A stretch of DNA of 64,000 nt. Origin: Draconibacterium mangrovi (GTDB lineage: Bacteria; Bacteroidota; Bacteroidia; Bacteroidales; Prolixibacteraceae). The position numbers and the translations under genes are program-made. The first letter of the stretch is position 1. Each line of letters opens with the position of its first letter. Below are positions 27,001-34,702 of the stretch, one piece after another. The DNA is taken from contig NZ_JAAAGB010000003.1 of NCBI RefSeq assembly GCF_010586825.1, forward strand, positions 124,001 through 188,000, in the 5' to 3' direction. A model generated the notes under the pieces. It was not told where the DNA came from. It searched no databases and saw only the letters and a program-made list of their open reading frames with translations.

Positions 27001-27294
27001 TTAGCCTCCAATTATTACTGTTGAACTTCCCATTATTATTGATCCGCCATGTGCAGTAAGATCGCCTACACGGGCGGCCGGCATTCCGCCAATTAATACG
27101 GTTCCCGATCCCATAATAATCGTATCGGGCGGACCGGAACAGGTGGCCATATCGCCTACACGGGCTGCGGGTAATCCTTCAATTAAAACCGTTGGGCTTC
27201 CCGGAGGTAAAACCGGCCCTCCAACATGTGGTGCCCCGCCCGGATTTACCATCGGGCAGGTGTGCATATCATTTATTCTTGCTGCTGGTGGCAT
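27001..27294 (-). CDS. PAAR-domain spike tip protein
   Basis: A 97-residue PAAR protein that sharpens the tip of the spike and often binds a metal. Two PAAR motifs are visible: MPPAARINDMHTCP at the start and GLPAARVGDMATC, with a third repeat GMPAARVGDLTAHGG. Conserved His and Cys residues (H11, C13, C52, H84) fit the usual metal site. The end (SSTVIIGG) is short, without C-terminal toxin extension, so cargo is not fused to the tip. Its start is 1 bp after the VgrG-like stop. Confidence 0.9.
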   Translation of the reverse strand: MPPAARINDMHTCPMVNPGGAPHVGGPVLPPGSPTVLIEGLPAARVGDMATCSGPPDTIIMGSGTVLIGGMPAARVGDLTAHGGSIIMGSSTVIIGG

Positions 27295-27295
27295 A

Positions 27296-29041
27296 TCAAT
27301 TTATTTGTACTAATGATCCTGTAACTTTTGTTATCGCCGGAGATGCCAGTTCAGATCCGGCACTGCCTTCGGCTTTAAATTCAGCATTGGCGGTAATGCC
27401 AACATTCATTCCTTCGATGTTTACATCGCCCGTAGCTTTTATCGAAATATCACCGCTACTCTCGAGGGTAATCCCATTGGAATCGAAAGTGCTTACATTT
27501 CCTGATTCGTCTTCGATTTTTATGGTTCCTGCATCATCATCAACCGTAATGATTTTGCCGCCGGGCGTTTCAAGAAGTACCGACTTTTTCTCGTCGTTAA
27601 ACAAAAATTTTAACTCGCTGCGGGTTACAAATCCCTTTTCGTTGTTGGATTCTTCGGGTTCAAGTGGCGAAGGCAATGCGCTACTGTGCAACATGCCCAG
27701 AACCACCGGATCGTTTGGATCGTCATTCAGAAAGCCAACGATCACCTCATCATCCGGTTCGGGGCGGAAAAACGATCCGCGATTGTCGCCTGCATCGAGT
27801 GTTGCCACACGTGCCCAAACGCCTTGTTCGTCGTTGTTGATAATGGGCATACGCACCATCACGCGATACTCGCCGTTTGGGTCGTCGTGAATTTGCGTGA
27901 CCTTTGCCACATGCAAACCACTTACGGCACCATGCAATCCGGCCGCCGGCATTTCATTGATATCAACTGTTTCGGAAAACCATTTTGGATTGATTCCGAA
28001 TTGGGTATCAATGGTCCAGTTGCCTTCGGTAATTTGATGACGAACAGCCGAAACATACACTTTGCCATTAAATCGATCGCCTACGCCCGATAATACAACT
28101 GTTGTATTTGGCTTCACATCGGGAACGCCTTGAAAACGCACCCGCCCGCGTGTTTTCGACAGTTGATTAAACAACTTTTTGGCATTGGCCCACTCCTGTA
28201 ATCCGGCATCGCTACTGGCACTCCCATCGCGTAATTCCAGTTTATCCAGTTCAATTACTGAAGCCAGTTCATTGGGCGAAATATTTCCGTTTAATTCTAC
28301 GTCGGCATTATTGGCTTCCTTCTCCACGATCTCCTGATTCGCCACATCCCAACCAAAACTGGTTACATTGGCAAACTGATTTCTTGCATCCATCTCCGCA
28401 TCAAAATCAAGAATAGTAGCGCCGTAAACGAGTGTCATTTTTTCTTCCTGCGAATAATCGGGAGCCAGCACCGAAAACTTACCATCGTCGATCACACAAA
28501 CTTTACCGTTTGCCTGGGCACGAGTCACGCAAAAATCCCAGTCGCTTACCCGATACTGAACCATTTCAGGATACGTTACACCCGTTTCTTCAACGTCAGA
28601 TTCCAAACCATGTGTACCGATTATTTCTTCCAGAATATCGCTGTCTTTACTGTCGTAGAAATATTTGCTTTTACGGCCAATGCTCATTTTAACGGCCTTG
28701 TCTTTGCATTCAATTTCCAGCTGTGCTTTGTCGGAGCGGATCTTCAAATTATGCCGGATTACAATCCCTTTAAAAATGGTTTCTTCCTCGGAATGATAAC
28801 CACTTTTTATCTCAATTTCCTTTCCTGGAACAAAGAAACTTTCGTTGCTCAGCACAAAATCCTGTGCCGCAGGATCGCCGTCAAGCAATATGATTTTTGC
28901 CCAGGGAATCCGGTTGATCTCCTTTTGCACCGTGATGCTTAAAACCTGGTTAACAGAGGATAATTCTTCCCCTTCAACCAGAATTTTAAAGGTTACCAGA
29001 TCGGCTGACCGTACAGTTGGTATGACTCGCGTTTCAGGCAT
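27296..29041 (-). CDS. VgrG-like central spike protein (Afp8-like)
   Basis: A 581-residue spike protein. Residues about 15-370 match the gp27-like part of VgrG (FKILVEGEELSSVNQVLSITVQKE, GIVIRHNLKI, YRVSDWDFCVTRAQANGKVC). Residues about 375-475 form the OB-fold domain (AKVTQIHDDPNGEYRVMVRM, ARVATLDAGDNRGSFFRPEP, DEVIVGFLNDDPNDPVVLG). The C-terminal part is the short beta-helix (DGNGITLESS-like strands, GDISIKATGDVNIEG). It trimerises to form the needle that carries the PAAR tip. No effector extension follows. Neighbour gaps are 1-2 bp. Confidence 0.9.
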   Translation of the reverse strand: MPETRVIPTVRSADLVTFKILVEGEELSSVNQVLSITVQKEINRIPWAKIILLDGDPAAQDFVLSNESFFVPGKEIEIKSGYHSEEETIFKGIVIRHNLKIRSDKAQLEIECKDKAVKMSIGRKSKYFYDSKDSDILEEIIGTHGLESDVEETGVTYPEMVQYRVSDWDFCVTRAQANGKVCVIDDGKFSVLAPDYSQEEKMTLVYGATILDFDAEMDARNQFANVTSFGWDVANQEIVEKEANNADVELNGNISPNELASVIELDKLELRDGSASSDAGLQEWANAKKLFNQLSKTRGRVRFQGVPDVKPNTTVVLSGVGDRFNGKVYVSAVRHQITEGNWTIDTQFGINPKWFSETVDINEMPAAGLHGAVSGLHVAKVTQIHDDPNGEYRVMVRMPIINNDEQGVWARVATLDAGDNRGSFFRPEPDDEVIVGFLNDDPNDPVVLGMLHSSALPSPLEPEESNNEKGFVTRSELKFLFNDEKKSVLLETPGGKIITVDDDAGTIKIEDESGNVSTFDSNGITLESSGDISIKATGDVNIEGMNVGITANAEFKAEGSAGSELASPAITKVTGSLVQIN

Positions 29042-29043
29042 AT

Positions 29044-29763
29044 TTATGAGACTTTATCGATTGGCGGAAAGAATATTTTCTGCCCAACCTTTAGTTTTCT
29101 AAAATTTGTTATGCGGTTTGCTTTTGCCACTTCGAGGTAATATTTCGTGTCGCCGTAAATCCGGTGGGTCATCAAAGGCAAGGTATCACCTTCTTTCACT
29201 TCCCGAATGTGGGTAAGATCGGGCGAATTATTGTTCTCGGTAGCCACCCGCAACGTATCCTCAACAAAACCTTTAAATTTTGCGTTGGCCGTTGCACGCA
29301 GCGGCGTACCGTCGGCTTTAAACAGTTTAAACGTAATATCAACTTCGGTTAAAACACCTTTAAACAAAAGTGTTCCCCACAAAATAACCAGGTAATTGGG
29401 TCGGTGCTCGTCGCCGTTGTAATCAAAAACCACCCGTTTAAACTGATCGATATCTTCCTTAATGCCATTTCCTTTATCCGCCGATAGCTCATTATCATTC
29501 GCGGTTGCAGGATTACCGTAATTCACCAAAACTCCCGTTCGGTCGAAAATAAACTCCAGTTCCAGATTTTCTGGCGGTGTGCGGTTATAGCGCGGCGAAG
29601 AAGAACTTGTACCAGAGGCCTGCTGGTTGTTTTGTTCCACCTTGTACTTAAAAACATACTTCTCCGGGTTCAATAAAGTTTGAAATTCGCCATTGGCAAC
29701 CTCGTTATTGAACTGTTCGTCGCGGTATGCTTTTATCTGCAGTTTTGTAAGTTCTCCCGACAT
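29044..29763 (-). CDS. LysM-domain hub/tube-initiator protein (Afp7-like)
   Basis: A 239-residue protein with an N-terminal domain typical of CIS LysM proteins (LQIKAYRDEQF, FQTLLNPEKYVFKYKVE) and a C-terminal LysM of about 50 residues (VKEGDTLPLMTHRIYGDTKY, then LKVGQKIFFPP). In eCIS and phages this class joins the spike hub to the tube; the LysM here packs against the hub and is not taken as proof of peptidoglycan binding. Its ATG lies 1 bp after the DUF5908 stop. Confidence 0.85.
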   Translation of the reverse strand: MSGELTKLQIKAYRDEQFNNEVANGEFQTLLNPEKYVFKYKVEQNNQQASGTSSSSPRYNRTPPENLELEFIFDRTGVLVNYGNPATANDNELSADKGNGIKEDIDQFKRVVFDYNGDEHRPNYLVILWGTLLFKGVLTEVDITFKLFKADGTPLRATANAKFKGFVEDTLRVATENNNSPDLTHIREVKEGDTLPLMTHRIYGDTKYYLEVAKANRITNFRKLKVGQKIFFPPIDKVS

Positions 29764-29764
29764 A

Positions 29765-29926
29765 TCAGCGTTCCTCTTTTTTCGATAATATTTCCATCAC
29801 CTGTTCCACACAGGCTTCTATGATCTTCTCTTTTGAGCTTTCCTCATTACTACCACCGCTTCGTGGTTGTCCCGAATCGCCGGAAACATTGATCTTGATG
29901 TGTAATTCCTTAATTTCTATTGGCAT
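29765..29926 (-). CDS. DUF5908 small eCIS protein
   Basis: A short gene of 53 residues. It starts MPIEIKELHIKINVSG, which matches the DUF5908 family found in eCIS loci at this position (between the second tube protein and the LysM protein). Residues 16-35 are Gly/Ser-rich and the last 20 residues form a charged helix (EKIIEACVEQVMEILSKKEE). It is tightly packed: 5 bp after the preceding stop and 1 bp before the next start. Role unknown; AFP has a similarly small gene at the corresponding place. Confidence 0.8.
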   Translation of the reverse strand: MPIEIKELHIKINVSGDSGQPRSGGSNEESSKEKIIEACVEQVMEILSKKEER

Positions 29927-29931
29927 AATAA

Positions 29932-30372
29932 TTATATTACGTTGAAATAGTTATAAGTCAATTCCAGTGTTTCGATGGCCAGTTTGCTTTCTTCGGCATT
30001 AAAATCGCTCATGCTCCATTTTACCGGATAGGCATGAACGACATTCCAGCTCATCAGCGGCTCATGTTTTTCATTCAGCAGTTTCACGATAAGGTTGGTG
30101 GGCTTAAAGCTGAAGTTTTCAACCGCATTGCGACACCATTTTATCACCTCCGAATCCACCAGCAGTCCGCGTTTCAAAACCAGGTTTGGGTATTTGGTCC
30201 GAACCGGAACTTTGTGTTTAAACCGGTTTTCTCCTCCTTCGCCAATTTCTTCAGTGTCCACGTCAACAGTTAGTCCTGAAACTGACTGAAAACGCTGATC
30301 GCCGCTACTGGAAGAGATATCCGGAAACTCAACGCTGAAATGAAATCCTATGGGTGGATGGAATTCGCTCAT
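29932..30372 (-). CDS. Second tube protein, gp19-like (Afp5-like)
   Basis: A 146-residue phage-tail tube homologue. The start FHPPIGFHFSVEFPD, the core FQSVSGLTVDVDTEEI, and the end ETLELTYNYFNVI fit the T4 gp19-like family. In AFP and PVC such a paralogue forms the first tube layer above the baseplate. Its start overlaps the end of the main tube gene by 4 bp. It shares the overall fold and the late WNVVHAYPVKW block with the neighbouring tube gene but is clearly diverged. Confidence 0.85.
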   Translation of the reverse strand: MSEFHPPIGFHFSVEFPDISSSSGDQRFQSVSGLTVDVDTEEIGEGGENRFKHKVPVRTKYPNLVLKRGLLVDSEVIKWCRNAVENFSFKPTNLIVKLLNEKHEPLMSWNVVHAYPVKWSMSDFNAEESKLAIETLELTYNYFNVI

Positions 30373-30815
30373 TCTATCATTGTGAGTTTTTCATGTACAA
30401 ACTCGGCGGTTTCAATCGCAATTTCGTTTCCATCGGCTTTAAAATCGGTTGCCTGAATTTTGGTGATGTAGGCATTGATTGCCTTCCAACTTACCACCGG
30501 TTCATGGCTTTCATTCAATAAACTAATTACCAGATCACCGCGATATTTCTCACCTTCTTCTTGGAAATAAACGGTTTTCACCCATTTCTCGTAGAACTCG
30601 CGTCCTTTGCCGGCGAAGGTTCCGCGTTTTAATGTAATGTTGCTGTATTTCGATAAACCGGGTTGTTTGCCTTTGTGGTATTCGGCATCGGCACCGGCGC
30701 GGTACTCAATCACTTCGCGTTCGAAGTCGAGGCCTGAAACTTCGGTACAGTTAAACTCTGTGTCGCCAAAGCTCACTTTAAAATGAAACTTTGGTAATGG
30801 ATATGTAGTTGCCAT
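30369..30815 (-). CDS. Main inner tube protein, gp19-like (Afp1-like)
   Basis: A 148-residue tube subunit of the Hcp/gp19 fold. It has PLPKFHFKVSFGD at the start, FNCTEVSGLDFEREVIEYRAG in the core and IETAEFVHEKLTMIE at the end. It would polymerise into the hollow inner tube that carries cargo. It lies 27 bp after the sheath gene, the usual order. The larger spacing and AATAAATT-rich gap could allow extra translation, in keeping with its high copy number. Confidence 0.9.
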   Translation of the reverse strand: MATTYPLPKFHFKVSFGDTEFNCTEVSGLDFEREVIEYRAGADAEYHKGKQPGLSKYSNITLKRGTFAGKGREFYEKWVKTVYFQEEGEKYRGDLVISLLNESHEPVVSWKAINAYITKIQATDFKADGNEIAIETAEFVHEKLTMIE

Positions 30816-30842
30816 AATTTATTCTTTTAAAGTTTTATTGAT

Positions 30843-32930
30843 TTAAACCTCCTGCATTTTGTGTGAGAATTGCAGTACAATGAATTCGGCAGGACGAACC
30901 GCTGCCATACCGATCTCAATGATCATATAACCGTTGAGAATGTCTTGCGCTGTCATTGTTTCTCCTAAACCAACTTTCACATAAAAAGCCTGCTCGGGAG
31001 TTGTACCTGCCAATGCACCAGCTTTCCACTGGTTAATCAGGTAATTGTCGATCATGGCTTTTACTTTTACCCAGGTATTAGCATCGTTGGGTTCGAAAAC
31101 GAAAACACCGGTTGCTTTTTGTACCGACTCTTCCACCATATTAAAGAAACGACGGACAGAAATGTAGCGCCATTCGTTGTCGTTACCCGCCAGTGTTCGT
31201 GCTCCCCAAACGAGTATTCCTTTGCCGGTGAAAGCACGAATCGCATTAATGGATTTCCCTCCTTGTGTATGCACATTCAGATCGTCCTGGATATCGTTGG
31301 TGACTTTAACTGTTAATCCCGAAACATAATTCAGGCTCACATTTGCAGGTGCTTTCCAAACACCACGTTCGCCATCAACGCGGGCATAAACGCCGGCCAT
31401 GGCAGCACTTGGCGGTAATTCGAGCGGAAGGTTTCCAATCTCGGTAAGTATTTTATTGTACGTGGCATCGTCTACCTGTTGAACGGCATTCAAACTCCGT
31501 CCGTTCATGGCACCGTTATTCTTGTCTTTACCTTCTACTTTTCTGATCTCGGTAATCAAATCGTTCATGTTTGTAAGCACATTTGCAAAAGCATCGAAGT
31601 TTGATGTAATGCCAGTTTGTGTATTCAGTGGCGTATAATCTTCAAGCTTTTTCAGCTCAGCATCGAAGTTTACAGCGTTTACATCCAAGAGGTTTTTGAT
31701 TTTTGTAGAGGTATCAGCGTTTTGCATTTTTACAAATAACTCCTGCAGGTTACTGTATACCTCATCGATTTTTCCTGCACCTTCAAAATCGGCGTTAAAC
31801 GTAGCCAAAGCCGCATCAATTCCGTCGGCAATTGTCTGATCCTCATCAGAGATGGTATCTGAAGCCGCTTTGGCTTCGGTGTTCAGTTTTGTTTTAAAAT
31901 CATTGAGCTCGCCGAGTGATCCGAGCAATGCTTCCACTGCATTGAGGAACGCCGTCTTTTTGGTACTGTCGCTCGAAAATGTTCCCCCCAGATCGAAGCC
32001 GCTGGCACTGTACATTTGCAACAGTACATCGCTCACTGCTCCTGAAATATCTCCGGGCGTGGTTGTCAGATCCACCAAATCGGCCACAGTTGCCGGCAAT
32101 CCAGATGCAGGACTTTCAATAGCAGTTACATTGGCATCGATAGTTTCATAGGCTGTTGCATCGTACGAATAATGCGAAACGATAATCTTCTTTGCGTCAA
32201 ACTGATAATTCATAATTGTTTTCAGAAACGGATAATAAGCCGCACCGTATTTCAGGTAAGCTTTATCGGCGCTGATAAACTTTCGTAAATCCGCAATGTT
32301 CGAATCGGTCGGGCTGGCTGCATCGTAACTCAGCGTATCGATAATTGTAAACCGATCCTGAAGTTTGTTGCATTGCGCCAAAGCATCGTTGTACAGACTA
32401 TAAAATTCTGATGGAGTTGACAGTGCGGTTGCATCAGGAAAAACAAGCAAAGTAACCTCATCCACTTTGCCCACCTCGGCCAATCCGTCGTTAAAATCAT
32501 CCGAATTGTTTATTGATGTTACCTGAGTATCTGTGTCATCCAAATCGGTTCCGTAGCGGCCAACTGAAACAATGTAACAAGGCCCGCCGCCGTTTGCAAA
32601 ATAAAGTTGCAATGAATAATACATCAGGAAAGGTTCCCTTGATGCGGGCTGTGTTACCACCAAATCGCGTTTTGTTACACCATTCAGAAGGGTATCGTTA
32701 ATCGTAATTCCAATGGAAGTTTCAGGTTTTGCAGCGCCAAAATATGTTTCGTATTCCAGCATCGAGGTAATCCTTGTGGGAACACCTTTAAGATCGCCTT
32801 TTATTTTATTGGTCGCTTTTTCAGTATAACCAATAAAAGCAGGGATAGCTGTTTCAACTTGCGCTACCGATGGAGGCAATTTGGAAATTTCCTCGATGTA
32901 AACGCCCGGTGTTTTGTAAGTTGTTGCCAT
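30843..32930 (-). CDS. Contractile sheath protein with large middle insertion
   Basis: A 695-residue sheath protein and the only sheath gene in the locus. The N-terminus YKTPGVYIEEISKLPPSVAQ and the first 240 residues are typical. The C-terminal core from about residue 510 (PPSAAMAGVYARVDGERGVW, then AIRAFTGKGILVWGARTL, then FYVKVGLGETMT) is also typical. Between them, about residues 260-505, lies a helix-rich, Asp/Thr/Ala-rich segment that ordinary sheath domains lack; it may form an outer knob. AFP and PVC have two or three sheath genes, so this particle would have one sheath type. Confidence 0.9.
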   Translation of the reverse strand: MATTYKTPGVYIEEISKLPPSVAQVETAIPAFIGYTEKATNKIKGDLKGVPTRITSMLEYETYFGAAKPETSIGITINDTLLNGVTKRDLVVTQPASREPFLMYYSLQLYFANGGGPCYIVSVGRYGTDLDDTDTQVTSINNSDDFNDGLAEVGKVDEVTLLVFPDATALSTPSEFYSLYNDALAQCNKLQDRFTIIDTLSYDAASPTDSNIADLRKFISADKAYLKYGAAYYPFLKTIMNYQFDAKKIIVSHYSYDATAYETIDANVTAIESPASGLPATVADLVDLTTTPGDISGAVSDVLLQMYSASGFDLGGTFSSDSTKKTAFLNAVEALLGSLGELNDFKTKLNTEAKAASDTISDEDQTIADGIDAALATFNADFEGAGKIDEVYSNLQELFVKMQNADTSTKIKNLLDVNAVNFDAELKKLEDYTPLNTQTGITSNFDAFANVLTNMNDLITEIRKVEGKDKNNGAMNGRSLNAVQQVDDATYNKILTEIGNLPLELPPSAAMAGVYARVDGERGVWKAPANVSLNYVSGLTVKVTNDIQDDLNVHTQGGKSINAIRAFTGKGILVWGARTLAGNDNEWRYISVRRFFNMVEESVQKATGVFVFEPNDANTWVKVKAMIDNYLINQWKAGALAGTTPEQAFYVKVGLGETMTAQDILNGYMIIEIGMAAVRPAEFIVLQFSHKMQEV

Positions 32931-32950
32931 AACTGTTTTGATTTAATGTG

Positions 32951-33826
32951 TTACATGTATATTTCTGAGTATATTTTTGTGAATGTGCTGTTTGCATTTA
33001 TTTGCTGCACATCGGGATTAGGCAATTCCTGGTCTCCCAATTTTATGCTGATAAAGCCTTTTGCGGTAAGCGGATGTTCTGTTTTTGTTACCAGCTGGCG
33101 GGCATTTCCGTTTTCCTTTTTAACATCGTCGCTGTTATGCGTTTGCTGGTTGGTGTTAAAAAAATAGCGCCAGGTTGTTTTCCGGTTGGCAAAAACAATG
33201 TTGAATTCGCGCGGATCGTTATGCAAGGTACCGTTTGGTTTAATGACATGATACGAGCCGTTTTCGCCCATCATTCCAATTCGGATAATACCAATAAGGT
33301 TGTTTTGTTCGTTACGCGTTAGTTGCTCCAGTTCATTTTTGATACTTTCTGAATTTAATCGGTAAGTGTCATCGATTTCAGCATTGCTATTCGATTTTTT
33401 AATTAAAGGAAAACCCGGATCTTCAGTCGACAAACGATTATTGGAAAAGAAAAACAATTGACCGGCATTTGACAGCCCGACTTGTGTAAAGTGATTGAAT
33501 GTGCTGTTTAAAGTTTTCAGCAGAAAAGTGAAGTGCAGAGAGTCGTTTAATGGAATGAAGGGACTGTTAGAATCGCTCTCTGATACTTTTGTCCAGACCA
33601 TAAAACCCCGGTTGGTGTTTTTGAGGATTAGTTTATGACCGCGAAGTTTTTGACTGGTAGTTGCTGAAGGAACGATAGAAAAGAGGTCGGAAAGTGGATA
33701 GCCGGCCAACTGTTTTTCTTTTCCAACATCAGACATACTGAAATAATCTTCAGTTCCTTTATTCAGGAAGTATTTGTGTAAAATATTTACACCGAATAAA
33801 GGCTTATATATGGATGAAAAGCTCAT
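32951..33826 (-). CDS. Unknown protein of the eCIS head end
   Basis: Not recognised. A 291-residue soluble protein without signal peptide or membrane segment. It begins MSFSSIYKPLFGVNILHKYF and contains a patch of repeated aromatic strands (SFHFTFLLKTLNSTFNHFTQ-like) in the middle. Its place is between tail terminator and sheath; the ATG at 33826 overlaps the terminator stop by one base (TAATG), showing translational coupling. The fixed place suggests a cap or sheath-top component (inference). No toxin motif was seen. Confidence 0.65.
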   Translation of the reverse strand: MSFSSIYKPLFGVNILHKYFLNKGTEDYFSMSDVGKEKQLAGYPLSDLFSIVPSATTSQKLRGHKLILKNTNRGFMVWTKVSESDSNSPFIPLNDSLHFTFLLKTLNSTFNHFTQVGLSNAGQLFFFSNNRLSTEDPGFPLIKKSNSNAEIDDTYRLNSESIKNELEQLTRNEQNNLIGIIRIGMMGENGSYHVIKPNGTLHNDPREFNIVFANRKTTWRYFFNTNQQTHNSDDVKKENGNARQLVTKTEHPLTAKGFISIKLGDQELPNPDVQQINANSTFTKIYSEIYM

Positions 33827-34419
33827 TAATTAATATCCTTTAGGGTTCCTTTTACTTTTGTTATTAGTTCTGTGCTTGCTTGTTTCTTGCGTCGGTCTAC
33901 CTGTAGCAGTTGTACTTTATAGATTACTGAGGGTAACTGGCGTCCACCGTGAGTTCCCCATATGTGATTCCACACCTCGAAACCCGGGGTATAAAGATCT
34001 ACAACGAACTTAAAATCGTCGAGTTCCTGCATCGATACGTTCGAGCGATTATACGCTGTATTTTGAGCGGTAAACACTTTTTTCCCCTGGAAATACTCCA
34101 GTGTTTTTGTAATGCTGATCAATGAATTGGAATACATATCGCAATTGGCACTAACCATAAAAAAGAGGTTAATATTTACGGCCGGATTATAATATTCGGC
34201 TTTATTATTAACCACATGACTTGTAGGAAGATTTTTTAGCGTTGATTCTTCCTGAACACTCAGCAAAGAGATAATCACCTTGCCTTCAAGGTTCTTGGCC
34301 TTATCGCTTCCGGAATCCAACAGCGCCAGATTTTCCAGAACGACAATTTTTCCCAATCCGGCATCGTCCAGATAATTGTCCAGTTGTTCTTTGAGAATTT
34401 GAAGAGTTTCGTAAACCAT
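33826..34419 (-). CDS. DUF4255 tail terminator (Afp16/Pvc16-like)
   Basis: A 197-residue protein of the DUF4255 (Pvc16 N-terminal) family. The family caps the distal end of tube and sheath and fixes particle length. Visible features: VYETLQILKEQLDNYL at the start, the NPAVNINLFFMVSANCD strand, and SIITKTLEYFQGKKVFTA-like and SVIYKVQLLQVD segments. The start is ATG 34419; an AAGGTG lies 5 bp before it, and a GTG two codons upstream overlaps that site. It is the first gene of the eCIS operon. No convincing TAnnTTTG promoter with a matching -33 box was found in the 270 bp upstream. Confidence 0.85.
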   Translation of the reverse strand: MVYETLQILKEQLDNYLDDAGLGKIVVLENLALLDSGSDKAKNLEGKVIISLLSVQEESTLKNLPTSHVVNNKAEYYNPAVNINLFFMVSANCDMYSNSLISITKTLEYFQGKKVFTAQNTAYNRSNVSMQELDDFKFVVDLYTPGFEVWNHIWGTHGGRQLPSVIYKVQLLQVDRRKKQASTELITKVKGTLKDIN

Positions 34420-34702
34420 AATCACCTTTTCAGTTTATGTCCACTTACAAGTAAAACATAGTTATTTGCGTCCTTAAAAAAGGAAATCCTATACGAAAAG
34501 GGCTGTGGTTATTATCTTCTGTATTTTATTGAAACTTTTAGGAGCTTCAATCATTTAATGGTGATTACAAGTTACGACAATAAGAGTTATAAGTCAACAC
34601 TTAAACTAATTCTAAATAAGTAACCGATCCTTAAATATTACTAATCAGACACTTACAAAATCCATATTCCAGAAAGAGATGATTATTAAGAAAGGTATTA
34701 TG

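Noticed and set aside
27192-27890. 232-codon plus-strand frame antisense to the VgrG-like gene
   Set aside because: Ser/Pro-rich shadow of the spike gene; no start signal or homology.
11419-34419. Type VI secretion system
   Set aside because: VgrG, PAAR and gp25 homologues are shared by all contractile systems. TssJ/L/M and TssB/C-type pairs are absent, while DUF4255, the CIS tape measure and gp19-like tubes point to eCIS.
11419-34419. Prophage
   Set aside because: No capsid, portal, terminase, integrase or lysis gene; the order is that of a particle without a head.
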